64,000 bases of DNA, from NCBI GenBank assembly GCA_963773625.1, contig CAVZCJ010000009.1:62001-126000 (forward strand), given 5' to 3'. Source of the DNA: DATARH01 sp963773625 (GTDB taxonomy: Bacteria; Pseudomonadota; Alphaproteobacteria; ATCC43930; CGMCC-115725). The notes below the pieces were generated by a model. The model saw only the letters and a list, made by a program, of their open reading frames with translations, was not told the origin of the DNA and made no database searches. A program made the translations under genes and the position numbers. Of this stretch, positions 16,177-26,078 are shown piece after piece. Positions within the stretch are counted from its first letter, which is position 1. Each line of letters begins with the position of its first letter.

Positions 16177-17454
16177 GTGCGAAGCGAAACGCTGGCCATC
16201 CATGGCGGTTATGACGGCGACCCCACGACGAAGTCCGTCGCGGTGCCGATCTATCAGACGGCCGCCTACGAGTTCGAAAGCGCGGAGCACGGCGCCGCGC
16301 TGTTCAACCTCGAGGTTCCGGGGTTTCGCTATACGCGGATCAACAACCCCACCGTCGATGTGCTCGACCGCCGCGTCGCCGCGCTGGAGGGCGGGGTCGG
16401 CGCGCTGTGCGTGGCCTCGGGCCAGGCGGCGCTGCACTACGCACTCCTCAACCTGACCCAAGCCGGCACCAACATTGTCTCCGTGCCGCAACTCTACGGC
16501 ACGACGCACACGCTGTTCTCGCATCTGCTGCCGAGCTTTGGCATCGCGGTGCGCTTCGCTAAATCGGACCACCCCCGCGATATCGGGGCGCTGATCGACC
16601 GCGACACGCGCGCCGTGTTCTGCGAGAGCGTCGGCAACCCGGCGGGCAATATCTGCGACCTCGAGGCGCTGGCCGAAGTGGCTCACGCCGCCGGCGTTCC
16701 GCTGGTCGTCGACAACACCGTGGCGACACCGATCCTCTTGCGCCCGATCGAGTATGGGGCCGATGTCGTCGTCCACTCGCTGACCAAGTTCATGGGCGGC
16801 CACGGCACGACCCTTGGCGGCGCGATCGTCGACAGCGGCAAGTTCCCCTGGAAGCAACACGCCGAGCGCTTCCGGCAATTCTGCGAACCAGACGAATCCT
16901 ATCACGGGCTTGTTTATGCCGACCATTTCGGGCCGAGCGCCTACATCGCGCGCTGCCGCAGCTTTTACCAGCGCACCACCGGCGCGGTGCTGTCGCCCTT
17001 GAGCGCATTCCTGCTGTTGCAAGGCATCGAGACCGTGGCGCTGCGGGTCGAGCGCCACGTCGAGAATGGGCGCCGCGTCGCCGAGTTCCTGCGCGACGAC
17101 AAGCGCGTGGCCTGGGTCAATTATGTCGGCTTTCCCGACAACCCCTATCATCATCTCGCCGGGAAATACCTGGGTGGGCGCGCCTGCTCTTTACTGACCT
17201 TCGGCGTCGCGGGCGGCTACGAGGGCGGAACCCGGTTCTACGACGCTCTGAAACTGGTGAAGCGCTTGGTCAATCTCGGCGACGCCAAATCGCTCGCGTG
17301 CCATCCCGCCTCGACGACGCATCGGCAAATGCCCGCCGCGGACCAGAAGAAGGCCGGCGTCACCCCCGAGATGATCCGGCTCAGCGTCGGCATCGAGCAC
17401 GTCGACGACATCATCGACGATCTCGACCAGGCGCTGGCGCGGGCGGCGGGATAG
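16177..17454 (+). CDS. metY: O-acetylhomoserine aminocarboxypropyltransferase
   Basis: 425 residues from GTG 16177; no ATG in frame fits. Cys/Met-metabolism PLP enzyme with the PLP lysine in HSLTKFMGGHGT (Lys204) and the substrate segments YEFESAEHGAALFNLE and RYTRINNPTVDVLDRRVAALEGG. A long insertion relative to cystathionine lyases (residues 210-300) marks the MetY subgroup. It condenses O-acyl-homoserine with sulfide to homocysteine. The homoserine acyltransferase gene begins two bases after its stop, so the pair forms a methionine operon. Confidence 0.94.
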   Translation: MRSETLAIHGGYDGDPTTKSVAVPIYQTAAYEFESAEHGAALFNLEVPGFRYTRINNPTVDVLDRRVAALEGGVGALCVASGQAALHYALLNLTQAGTNIVSVPQLYGTTHTLFSHLLPSFGIAVRFAKSDHPRDIGALIDRDTRAVFCESVGNPAGNICDLEALAEVAHAAGVPLVVDNTVATPILLRPIEYGADVVVHSLTKFMGGHGTTLGGAIVDSGKFPWKQHAERFRQFCEPDESYHGLVYADHFGPSAYIARCRSFYQRTTGAVLSPLSAFLLLQGIETVALRVERHVENGRRVAEFLRDDKRVAWVNYVGFPDNPYHHLAGKYLGGRACSLLTFGVAGGYEGGTRFYDALKLVKRLVNLGDAKSLACHPASTTHRQMPAADQKKAGVTPEMIRLSVGIEHVDDIIDDLDQALARAAG

Positions 17455-17456
17455 CC

Positions 17457-18470
17457 ATGGCGCATTTCGCCCCCGATCATTCGCGGCAGAAGCGAGCTTC
17501 CGCTCCGATCACGATCGGCCTCGTCAACAACATGCCGGACGCGGCGCTCAAGTTCACCGAACTGCAAATCCGCGACCTGCTGTCGCGCGCCGCCGGCCAG
17601 CGCGAGGTCTCACTCCGGATATTTTCGCTGCCCGAGGTGCCGCGCTCGCCGGAAGGGCGGCGCTACGTCGCCGAGCATCACGAACCGGTCGATCGGCTGT
17701 GGGACGGCCATTTCGACGGGTTAATCGCCACCGGCACCGAACCGCGCACCGACCGGATCGAGGACGAACCGTACTGGCCCGCCTTGGCTCGTCTCGTCGA
17801 CTGGGCAGACGATCACACGATCTCCAGCGTCTGGTCGTGCCTCGCCGCGCACGCCGCAGCGTACCGGCTCGACGGGATCGCCCGTCGCGCGTTCGACAGC
17901 AAGCTCTTCGGCGTCTTCGATTGCACGAAGGTCGAGAACCACCCGCTGGTCGCCTCCGGCCCGGCCGTATGGCAGGTGCCGCACTCGCGCTGCAACGAAC
18001 TGCCGGAACAAACGCTCGCCGCGAGTGGATACCGCATTTTGTCGCGCTCGGACGCCGCCGGCGCCGACATTTTCGTCAAGCAGAAACGAAGCCTGTTCGT
18101 CTTTCTGCAGGGTCACCCGGAATACGACGCGACAGCCCTGTTCGGCGAATACCGCCGCGATGTCCGGCGCTATCTCGCCGCCGAGATGGAGCACTATCCC
18201 GAGCTGCCTCACGGCTACTTCACCGATGGCGCAACTGAGGCGTTGCTGGCGTTTCGCGAGCGGGCGCTCGCGCGTCGAGACATCGCGCTGCTCGAACACT
18301 TCCCCGCGGCTGTCGTCGGCCGCGAGCTGGCCGCGCCCTGGCGCGAGGCCGCGACACGGCTTTATTCGAACTGGCTTGGCTATCTCGCCGACAACGGGGC
18401 GCGCCGGCGCGGCCCGGTCAGTCCCGAATTGCCGCCGACCGGGCGCACCGCCAGCCCGACCCACGCCTGA
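17457..18470 (+). CDS. metA: Homoserine O-acyltransferase, MetA family
   Basis: 337 residues. MetA-type class I glutamine-amidotransferase fold: NNMPDAALKFTELQ (24-37), ATGTEPRTDRIEDEPYWPAL (91-110), nucleophile Cys128 in SSVWSCLAAHAA, VPHSRCNE (174-181), and QGHPEYD (His220, Glu222) completing the triad. It activates homoserine with an acyl-CoA for MetY. Whether acetyl or succinyl is used cannot be read with certainty. It starts two bases after metY and is followed two bases later by a PLP decarboxylase gene. Confidence 0.92.
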   Translation: MAHFAPDHSRQKRASAPITIGLVNNMPDAALKFTELQIRDLLSRAAGQREVSLRIFSLPEVPRSPEGRRYVAEHHEPVDRLWDGHFDGLIATGTEPRTDRIEDEPYWPALARLVDWADDHTISSVWSCLAAHAAAYRLDGIARRAFDSKLFGVFDCTKVENHPLVASGPAVWQVPHSRCNELPEQTLAASGYRILSRSDAAGADIFVKQKRSLFVFLQGHPEYDATALFGEYRRDVRRYLAAEMEHYPELPHGYFTDGATEALLAFRERALARRDIALLEHFPAAVVGRELAAPWREAATRLYSNWLGYLADNGARRRGPVSPELPPTGRTASPTHA

Positions 18471-18472
18471 GC

Positions 18473-19904
18473 ATGGCCGCGATCGCCGCGCTGCGGCCCG
18501 CCGGATCGCCCAGCTCGCCGCTCTTCCCCAGCCGCGCCGATCGCGAGCGATCAGACGATCTGCTGACCCGGGAGCTCCTTGCCGCCGGCGCGCGGATCGC
18601 CGATGGCCCGGTCGCGCCGACGATCGATCTCGACGCATTTCGCAACGAGCTTGCCGGTTTCGATTTCCGTGCGCCGGTCCACCTCGACCGGATCATCGAC
18701 TGGACCGTCGCGCAGCTGGAGCGCGGCGTCACCCAGATGACCAACCCGCGCTATTTCGGGCTGTTCAACCCGGCGCCGGCCTATCCGGCGCAATGCGCCG
18801 ACCGCATCGCCGCCGCGTTCAACCCGCAACTGGCGACGGCGACGACGTCGCCGGCCGCGGTCGAGATTGAAATGCACGTCATCCGCGCGGTCGCCGCGCG
18901 CGCCGGACTGCCGCCCGAGACGACCGGCCATTTCACCAGCGGCGGCGCCGAGGCCAATTATACCGCGCTGATCTGCGCGCTGACCCGGGCCGAGCCGCGA
19001 TTCTCCGAGAGCGGCGCCCGCGCCTTTGCCGGCGCGCCGGTTTTCTATGTGTCTCGCGAGAGCCACCTCGCCTGGTTCAAGATCGCGCATCAGGCGGGGA
19101 TCGGCAGGGCAGCGGTGCGGCTGGTCGCGACCGACGGCACCGGCCGGATGGACGCGCGAGCGCTCGCCGCGACGATCGACGCCGACCGCGCCACTGGGAT
19201 GATCCCGGTAATGATCGCCGCCACCGCCGGCACCACCAATGCGGGGATGATCGACCCGCTGGCGCCGTGCCGCGAAATCGCCGACCGGTTCGGCTTGTGG
19301 TTCCATGTCGACGCCGCATGGGGCGGCGCGCTGATCGCCTCGGACCGGCTCCGGCGCCTGCTGAGCGGCATCGAAGATGCCGAACTCGGTGACGATTGAT
19401 GCCCATAAATGGTTCGCGATGACAATGGGTTGCGGCATGTTTTTCACACGCGACCCGAGCATTCTGCCAGCGACGTTTCACGCGGCGAACGATTACATGC
19501 CCTCGCATCACGCCGGGCGCGACCCGTACCTCAATTCGGTGCAATGGTCGCGGCGGTTTCTCGGGCTGCGGCTGTTTCTGTCGCTCGCGGCCGCCGGCTG
19601 GGACGGATACGCGCGCCACGTCGAGCACGCGATCGAACTGGCGGCATCTCTCGAGGCCAAGCTCGTCGCGCACGGCTGGGCCATTGCCAACAACTCGCCA
19701 GCCGCGGTGGTTTGCGCCGAACCGCCGCCTGGATCGCCCGACATCGAAACCATTGTCCGGCGCGTGCTCGCCTCCGGCCGAGCCTGGATTTCGGCCGCCA
19801 AGTTCGAGACCCGCCCCGTTGTCCGCGCTTGCGTGACCCACGGCGAGACCACGCCGGAAGATGTCGCGGCGCTGGTCGCGGCGCTGGAAGCGGCGAGGGT
19901 CTAG
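18473..19904 (+). CDS. PLP-dependent group II decarboxylase (frameshifted)
   Basis: The N-terminal 304 residues run in one frame to LLSGIEDAE, and the rest continues in the next frame from SVTIDAHKWFAMTMGCGMFF. Deleting one base of GAACTC at 19382-19387 restores a 476-residue protein of normal length. Motifs are TSGGAEANYTALICAL, FHVDAAWGGAL (PLP Asp) and the PLP lysine in DAHKW, so the frameshift separates the lysine from the Asp. Relatives decarboxylate aromatic amino acids, glutamate, diaminobutyrate, valine or methionine. It is coupled to metA by a 2-base gap, which makes a sulfur amino acid worth testing. Its stop overlaps the stop of the convergent PPTase gene. Confidence 0.85.
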
Positions 19905-20536
19905 GCTTGCAACACAATTGCCGTCAGCACCAGCCCATCCTCAACGAGAAAGCGTCCCGCGAACGCGCGAAGGGATGGCGGGCTGTCGACCAACACCCTC
20001 GCGTGGAACACCCCGCTTTCGGCGTCGATGCCGACGATGGCGTCCTCGAAGCCCAGCCAACGACGGGTCAGGGGAAACCACGCCTTGTAGATCGCCTCCT
20101 TGGCGCTGAAAATCACGCGATCCCACGGAACACCGCCGGGCGCGCCGGACAGCCATTGGCGCTCCTCGTCGCGCAGGACACGCCGCTCGACGCCGGCGGG
20201 CAACGGCTCGGCGGGCTCGGCGTCGATACCCACCGTCACAATGTCCTTTGTGAGGGCGACCGCCGCGGCGCGGTAGCCACGACAATGGGTAATGCTGCCG
20301 ACCACACCCTCGGGCCACAACGGCTCGTGTTTGGCGCCGCGCAAGATCGGCGCCGCCGCGATGCCAAGCCGCGCGAGAGCCAGGCGCGCGCAATGCCGCG
20401 CCGTGGCGAATTCGCGCCGCCGGGCTTCGGTCGCGCCGCGCAGCAGCGCCGCCTCCTGCGGGAAGAGCGTGGCGTCAGCGACGTCTTGCCGCGCGGCTTC
20501 GCTAGATACCGCCGACGGCAGCAGGCGTTCGATCAT
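19901..20536 (-). CDS. 4'-phosphopantetheinyl transferase, Sfp/EntD type
   Basis: 211 residues from ATG 20536; an in-frame start at 20569 is less likely. Motifs: RRREFATARHCARLAL (39-54), PLWPEGVVGSITHC (72-85), the Mg-binding VGIDAEP (Asp105, Glu107) and FSAKEAIYKAWF (143-154). It transfers phosphopantetheine from CoA to the serine of carrier proteins. The carrier-protein gene lies divergently 116 bases away, so that protein is the obvious substrate. It is smaller than AcpS-unrelated Sfp enzymes and closest to the EntD branch. Confidence 0.92.
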   Translation of the reverse strand: MIERLLPSAVSSEAARQDVADATLFPQEAALLRGATEARRREFATARHCARLALARLGIAAAPILRGAKHEPLWPEGVVGSITHCRGYRAAAVALTKDIVTVGIDAEPAEPLPAGVERRVLRDEERQWLSGAPGGVPWDRVIFSAKEAIYKAWFPLTRRWLGFEDAIVGIDAESGVFHARVLVDSPPSLRAFAGRFLVEDGLVLTAIVLQA

Positions 20537-20652
20537 TGCGGCATTATGCGTGCGATCCTCGCCAATCAATTAGCAATGACCCGTCGCCGGAATTTGAGGT
20601 TTATTAACGCGAAGCGGCGAAGGTTCGAGCCAGCCCAACAGGAGCCCCCCGG

Positions 20653-20913
20653 ATGTTAGCAAGGTCTGAGATCGTTGCCGTGGTCGAACAAGTCGCGACC
20701 GAACAGAGCAAGAAGTTGGCGCCGCTGACCGACCAACTGGGGCTGCTCGAGACTGGCCTCGATTCGCTGTGCTTCGCCATCATCGTCGCCCGGCTCGAGG
20801 ACCGTCTCGGCTTCGACCCGTTCAGCACCGCCGAGGATGTCGATTTCCCGGTAACGGTCGGCGACTTCATCCGGCTCTACGAGCAGGCATCGCCCGGCGA
20901 TGTCGCAGCGTGA
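20653..20913 (+). CDS. Acyl/peptidyl carrier protein
   Basis: 86 residues, acidic and helical. The phosphopantetheine site is ETGLDSLCFAIIVARLED with Ser38. The surrounding sequence is unlike the housekeeping AcpP (DSLDTVE), so this is a dedicated carrier. ATG 20653. Its stop overlaps the start of the adenylating enzyme by 14 bases, implying coupled synthesis and a direct partnership. The PPTase is encoded divergently. Confidence 0.92.
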   Translation: MLARSEIVAVVEQVATEQSKKLAPLTDQLGLLETGLDSLCFAIIVARLEDRLGFDPFSTAEDVDFPVTVGDFIRLYEQASPGDVAA

Positions 20914-22275
20914 GCCAACCTCACTCTGGCAGAAACTAAGCGAGGCTGGGCCACTCGGCGAGCGCTGGCTGCGCGGCGCCACGGCTAACGTCAGCCTCGC
21001 GGCGCTGTCGCGCGGGTCAAGCCTTGGCGCGCCGCTCGACGAGCTGCGCGGCGCCTCCGTGCTGATCGCGGCGCGCGACCAGCTTCCCGCCGCGCTGGCG
21101 CTGATCGAGCTCGACGGCGTCGCCCGGCGCCTCGTGCTTTGCCCACCGGATGTGGCGGACGAGCATCTGCCCTCGGTGATCGCGACCGGCGAGGTCGACG
21201 CGGTGGTCGGCGACCGCTGCGCGGCCAAGGCGGCGCGTTTCGTGCGATGCACGGCGGAGATCGCGCCGGCGCATCGCGTCCGCCGCGCCAGCGAGCGTAC
21301 CGAATGGGTCTTGCTCACCTCGGGGACCACGGGAGCGCCCAAGCTGACCGCGCATACGCTGTGCACCCTGTCGAGCGCGATGACTGGGCGCGATCCGCTG
21401 GGCGCCGGCGCGGTGTGGAGCACGTTCTACGACACGCGCCGCTATGGCGGGCTTGCAGATCTTTCTGCGGGCGATGCTCGGCGGCGGTTCGATGGTGTTT
21501 TCGAGCGGCAGCGAAACGGTCGGCGATTTTCTCGCGCGGGTTGGCGCGCACGGCGTCACCCACATCTCCGGCACGCCGTCACACTGGCGCCGCGCGCTGA
21601 TGAGCACCGGCCTGCACAAGATGGCGCCGCGCTATGTGCGTCTGTCGGGGGAGATCGCGGACCAGGCGGTGCTCGATCATCTCCGCTCGGCGTTCCCCGA
21701 TGCCGACATCGCGCACGCTTTCGCCTCGACCGAGGCGGGGGTTGCGTTCGCGGTCGGCGACGGGTTGGCCGGGTTCCCGGCAAGCTACATCGGCCGGCCC
21801 GGGCCTATCGACCTGCGCGTCGTCGACAATTCGCTGCGGATCAAGTCGGGCGGCAACGCCCTCGGCTACCTCGGTGGTGTTGCGTTCCCGCGCGACGAGG
21901 ACGGCTATGTCGACAACGGCGACATGGTCGAGCTGCGCGACGGGCGCTACCATTTCGTCGGCCGGCGCGGCGGCATCATCAATATCGGCGGAACTCAAGG
22001 TCCACCCCGAGGAAGTCGAGGCGGCGATCAACCGCCACCCGAGCGTGCGGATGTCGCTGGTCAAGGCGCGGCGCAACCCCATCACCGGCGCGATCGTCGT
22101 CGCCGATGTCGTGGTCAACTCGCCTGCCACCGCAGCGGGCGACGCCGACGCGCTGAAGAGCGAGATCCTGGAGTTCTGCCGCGGCACGCTGGAACGCCAC
22201 AAAGTGCCGGCGGCAATTCACTTCGTGCCGGCGCTCGAAGTCGGCGCCGCGGGGAAGCTCGCGCGCAATGCGTAA
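20900..22275 (+). CDS. AMP-forming carrier-protein ligase (two frameshifts)
   Basis: Three frames join into a 457-residue adenylating enzyme if one base is removed near 21452-21454 (CTTGCAG for CTGCAG) and one near 21992-21993 (GGAACTC for GGACTC). Motifs: P-loop LLTSGTTGAPKLTAHT, the motif-5-like AHAFASTEAGVAFAV, VDNGDMVELRDGRYHFVGRR, then GGLKVHPEEVEAAINRHP and the catalytic lysine in AAGKLARN. It is short for an acyl-CoA ligase and lies between a carrier protein and a reductase, so it probably loads an acid onto that carrier. Its stop overlaps the next ATG (ATGCGTAA). Confidence 0.85.
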
Positions 22276-23001
22276 CGTCATCGTCACCGGCGGCAGCCGC
22301 GGCCTCGGCCTCGGCATCGCGCTGCGGCTACGCGATGCGGGGTATCGCGCGATCATCGTCGCACGGAAAGAAAGCTGCGAGATCGCCGCCGATAGCGGCA
22401 AGCCAAGCCCCCTGCATTTCTGGCCGTGCGATCTCGCGGACCTCGATGCCCTCCCCGAATTGGTCAAGCAAATCCGCGCCGATGTCGGGCCGATCTACGG
22501 CCTCGTCAACAATGCCGGGATCGGCACCAGCGGCGTGCTGGCGACGATGCGGAATTCGGCCATCGAGCGGCTGGTGCGGCTCAACACGGTGTCGCCGATG
22601 GTGCTGTCGAAACATGTGGTGCGAGCCATGATGGCTGATGGCGCCAAACAAACCGGCGGGCGCATCGTCAACATCTCGTCGATCGTAGCAACCACCGGCT
22701 TCTGCGGGACTGTCGGTCTACAGCGCGACGAAGGCCTCGCTCATCGGCTTCACCAAGTCGCTGGCGCGCGAAGTCGGGCCGCTGGGCATCACCGTCAACG
22801 CGGTGGCGCCGGGCTTTGTCGACACCGCGATGACCGAGGAGATGGACGAGGGCAACCGCGAGCGGGTGCGGCGGCGCAGCCCCTTGGGCCGGCTCGCGGC
22901 GGTCGCGGACATCGCCAACGCGGTCGAATTCCTGATCGGCGACAAAGCCGGCAACATCACCGGCACGGTGCATGACGGTCGACGCCGGCAGTACGGCCTA
23001 G
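22268..23001 (+). CDS. SDR ketoreductase, FabG-like (two frameshifts)
   Basis: A 243-residue SDR is obtained by removing one base at 22709 and one at 22971. TGGSRGLGLGIAL cofactor motif (8-20), NNAGIGTSG, and the active site NISSIVATTGF followed, after correction, by YSATK. The C terminus reads APGFVDTAMTEEMDE and, after the second correction, ITGTVMTVDAGSTA. It is FabG-like, which suits reduction of a carrier-bound keto group made from the adenylated acid. Start ATG 22268 overlaps the stop of the ligase. The corrected stop (22999-23001) overlaps that of the convergent acyl-CoA synthetase. Confidence 0.83.
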
Positions 23002-24797
23002 AGGCGTAGCTTTCCGGCCGTTATCCGTTGGTAAAGTGCGGCGTCGAGCTCGACGTAAGCGGCGCGGGCTCGATCCTCGACATAGAGGGCATCGCTGATT
23101 GCTTGCGGGTCATAGCCCTCCACGGCGAGTTGCTGCTTCTGCGGCTTGAAAGTGCCGGTCGTGCCGATGTCACCGCGCAACCGCAAAAACACCGGACGCG
23201 CGTAATCGGGCAGGCGCTCGGCGAGATGCCGATGCAGCCGCGCGAGATCAAAGCCGTCACCCGGGACAATCGCGGCCATGCCGGCGCGACCCTCGGCTCC
23301 CGGAACCACAACCCCGTAGACAACGACTTCGGCGACACCGGGACAGGCGGCGATCACCTCCTCGACCTCGCCGGTCGACACGTTCTCACCCTTCCATCGG
23401 AAGGTGTCGCCGATCCGGTCGACAAAGTAGAAAAAACCGGCGCGGTCGCGGCGCATCAGATCACCAGTGCGATACCAGGCGTCACCCTCGGCAAAAACAT
23501 TGCGCAACACCTTCTTCGCCGAGGCGCCGGGGTCGGTGTAGCCCTCGAAGCGGCCTGCGCCGGCAGCGATCTTGCCGATCGCCTCGCCAGGCTCGTCGGG
23601 CGCGCAGCGCAGGCAAAACCCGTCGGGTCCGCGTGCAGGCTCGCCGGTCTCGATATCGAACTTGACCAGCGCCACCGGGAAGCGGTGGGTCAGAAACGGC
23701 GGGATGCGGCCGATCGCGCCGGGTTTCCCCTCGGCGTTGTAGAGCGAGAACGAGCCCTCGGTCGCGGCGTAGAATTCGAGGATCTGCGGAATGGCGAAGC
23801 GGCTTTGGAACGCCTCCCAGACATCGCGGCGCAACCCGTTGCCGCAGGCGAGCCGCAATTTGTGCGCTCGCTCGCGCGGGTGCGCGGGCGCGGCGACGAG
23901 GTAGCGGCAGAGCTCGCCGATATACTGGAACAAGGTGCAATCCCGGTCGCCGACGTCATCCCAGAACCGGCTTGCCGAGAAGCGTTCGCGGATGAATACC
24001 GACGCACCGGCGACGAGCGGGGCGCCGATCGTCACCACCCCGCCGATGCTATGATACATCGGCAGGCAGCAATACATCCGGTCGCCGGGCGCGATGTCCA
24101 TCATCCCGGCGAACCAATGACTCCATTGCATCAGCCGGTGATGGCTGACCGCGGCGGCCTTGGGCAGGCCGGTGGTGCCCGAGGTGTAGATGTAGAGCGC
24201 GAGGTCGTCGAGCACCGGCGGCGCGAAACTGAGCCCGTCGAGGCCATCGTCCGAGAGGGCGGTTTCGATGCGCGGCAGGCCGTCGACGCCGCCGCCATGC
24301 GCCCAGACTCGCGTATCGGGCGAGAGGCTGGGCCGGATCGCGGTGACCGCGCCGGCGAGCGGCGACGCCACGATGACGTGCTTGGGCGCCACGGTGTCGA
24401 GCGAATGCTTGAGCGCGGCGCCGACGAGGTTGGTATTGACCAGCGCGACAACCCCGCCGATTCGCGCGATGCCCAGCCAGATCGCCAGGTATTGCGGGCA
24501 GTTCGGCATCATCAGCGCGACGACGTCGCCCTTGCCGATGCCGTGACGCAATGCCCAACCGGCGTAATGCCGCGACAGGTCCGCAAGGCCGCGATAGGTG
24601 AGGGTCTCGGTTTCCGAGAGGAGGGCGGGCGACGACCCGAAATGTGCCGCCGCCTCGTCGATGACCGCCGCCAGCGTGCGCGCCGGATCGCGCCCGATTG
24701 GCGCGATCATCTCCAGCGCGCGCTGCCAGGCCCTCGCCGCCGACGCAGCGCCGCCCTCCGGCCGCCGCGTCACATCCGCCTGCTCGATCGCCGCCAT
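22998..24797 (-). CDS. Long-chain acyl-CoA synthetase (FATP/FadD6 type)
   Basis: 599 residues. The P-loop is YIYTSGTTGLPKAAAVSHHR, and a FATP-like motif EFYAATEGSFSLYN follows. The signature segment has DAWYRTGDLMRRDRAGFFYF and VDRIGDTFRWKGENVSTGEVEE. The C-terminal lysine is in TFKPQKQQL. The enzyme makes acyl-CoA from very-long- or long-chain acids, or other hydrophobic acids, with ATP. The order of motifs and length fit the solute-carrier-27/FadD6 group better than short-chain ligases. It is convergent with the SDR and precedes nothing obvious in its own direction. Confidence 0.9.
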   Translation of the reverse strand: MAAIEQADVTRRPEGGAASAARAWQRALEMIAPIGRDPARTLAAVIDEAAAHFGSSPALLSETETLTYRGLADLSRHYAGWALRHGIGKGDVVALMMPNCPQYLAIWLGIARIGGVVALVNTNLVGAALKHSLDTVAPKHVIVASPLAGAVTAIRPSLSPDTRVWAHGGGVDGLPRIETALSDDGLDGLSFAPPVLDDLALYIYTSGTTGLPKAAAVSHHRLMQWSHWFAGMMDIAPGDRMYCCLPMYHSIGGVVTIGAPLVAGASVFIRERFSASRFWDDVGDRDCTLFQYIGELCRYLVAAPAHPRERAHKLRLACGNGLRRDVWEAFQSRFAIPQILEFYAATEGSFSLYNAEGKPGAIGRIPPFLTHRFPVALVKFDIETGEPARGPDGFCLRCAPDEPGEAIGKIAAGAGRFEGYTDPGASAKKVLRNVFAEGDAWYRTGDLMRRDRAGFFYFVDRIGDTFRWKGENVSTGEVEEVIAACPGVAEVVVYGVVVPGAEGRAGMAAIVPGDGFDLARLHRHLAERLPDYARPVFLRLRGDIGTTGTFKPQKQQLAVEGYDPQAISDALYVEDRARAAYVELDAALYQRITAGKLRL

Positions 24798-24842
24798 GAT
24801 CCAAGCATCGCGGCAATCCTTCGAGAAGTCGTTAACCGCGCC

Positions 24843-25901
24843 TCAGTTCAGCCGCAGTTCGGAGATGTGCCGCGGGTCTTGTTTGAGTTCGCCGCGCTCG
24901 ACCTTTTTGACGATGTCGACGAGGCGCTCGTTGGCGGCGGCGCGGATGCCCACCTGATTGCCCTCGCGCACGACAAAACCGTTGAGGAACTCGATCTCGG
25001 TGCGGCGGCCCTTGGCCATGTCCTGGCCCATCGAGGGGCGCTGATCCGACGCGCCGCGCGGCGAGTTGAGCCGGTGTTCGTCGTATTTGGCCAAGGCCGC
25101 GGCGTCGCCCTCGCCGGCGCGAGCGATGGTTTCCGGCTCCTGGTGGTCGATCTCCTCGAGCTTGTAGCCTCGCGCCTGGCCGATGCGGATCGCTTCGCTG
25201 CCGAGCCGCGCCTGGAAGTGGCGGATCGCCTCGTTGTCGGCGCATTGCGAGCCGGAGAGCCCGGTGCAGGCCGAGACGCCGTTGGCCATGGTGTTCTGCA
25301 CCAGCTTGGTCCAGCGCTCGCCCCAGAGATTGTCGGTGACCTTGGCGCTGTCGGCGCTCGACACCAGCCGGCAGACCTCGTGCGCGCGGTCGGTGATACG
25401 GCCGTTCGGCTCGCCGGTGCGGTAGACGGTATGGCGGCTGCCGCCGATGAGGCCGCCGCGATGCACCTGACCCGGCGCATGGAGCGCGACGCTGATATGG
25501 CTGGCGATGCACCCCATCACCTTGCCCCAGCCGACGACGTTGGCGATCGTCTCCTCGTTCATGCAGTTTTGCAGCGAGACGATGAAGCCGCCCGGCGACA
25601 GGTACTGCTTGATGAGGCGCGCCGCCCACTCTGTGTCGTAGGATTTGACACAAACAAAGGCGATGTCGACCGGCGCCTCCTTGGCAAGGTGCTGCGCCTC
25701 CGTGAGGTGCAAGGCGCGCGCCTTGACCGAAAACGGCTCGGGCCCCTGATGATGGGTGACGCGGATGCCGTCGCGGTTGATCGCCTCGACATTCTCCGGC
25801 CAGAAATCGACGAAAGTGACGTCCTCGCCGGCCTTCGCCATGTGCGCGCCGGTATAGGTGCCGACAGCGCCGGCGCCGACCACGACAATCCGCTTGCCCA
25901 T
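24843..25901 (-). CDS. 2-dehydropantoate 2-reductase family protein
   Basis: 352 residues from ATG 25901, preceded by a GGGAGGGAAGA ribosome site. Rossmann motif GKRIVVVGAGAVGTYTGAHM at the start, FVCVKSYDTEWAARLIKQYL, then SLQNCMNEETIA and the helical C-terminal domain with the active-site lysine in WTKLVQNTMANGVSA. It uses NADPH to reduce alpha-keto acids. At about 50 residues longer than PanE and set in a catabolic neighbourhood, it may serve another keto acid. It probably shares an mRNA with the acyl-CoA synthetase downstream (45-base gap). Confidence 0.88.
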   Translation of the reverse strand: MGKRIVVVGAGAVGTYTGAHMAKAGEDVTFVDFWPENVEAINRDGIRVTHHQGPEPFSVKARALHLTEAQHLAKEAPVDIAFVCVKSYDTEWAARLIKQYLSPGGFIVSLQNCMNEETIANVVGWGKVMGCIASHISVALHAPGQVHRGGLIGGSRHTVYRTGEPNGRITDRAHEVCRLVSSADSAKVTDNLWGERWTKLVQNTMANGVSACTGLSGSQCADNEAIRHFQARLGSEAIRIGQARGYKLEEIDHQEPETIARAGEGDAAALAKYDEHRLNSPRGASDQRPSMGQDMAKGRRTEIEFLNGFVVREGNQVGIRAAANERLVDIVKKVERGELKQDPRHISELRLN

Positions 25902-26078
25902 TCTTCCCTCCCGCCGAGTAGCGCCGGGGATCGTAACGCCGCGCCCGACCCGCCGGCAATCGACGCGCACGGGAGATTTGCCCGATAGACGATTGCCGCC
26001 ACCCCAGGATCGAGGCTATCAGTCAGCGGTTCTGCCCAAAATCCGGGCAAAGGCGAAGAAACAGGGAGGGGCCGGCCG

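Noticed and set aside
19376..19400. Programmed +1 frameshift in the PLP decarboxylase
   Set aside because: No slippery codon or stimulatory structure is evident, and ten other one-base insertions in the region make an assembly error simpler.
23028..25988. A + strand open frame of almost 1000 codons
   Set aside because: It is antisense to the acyl-CoA synthetase and the PanE-like gene, has no domain, and is a by-product of high GC at third positions.
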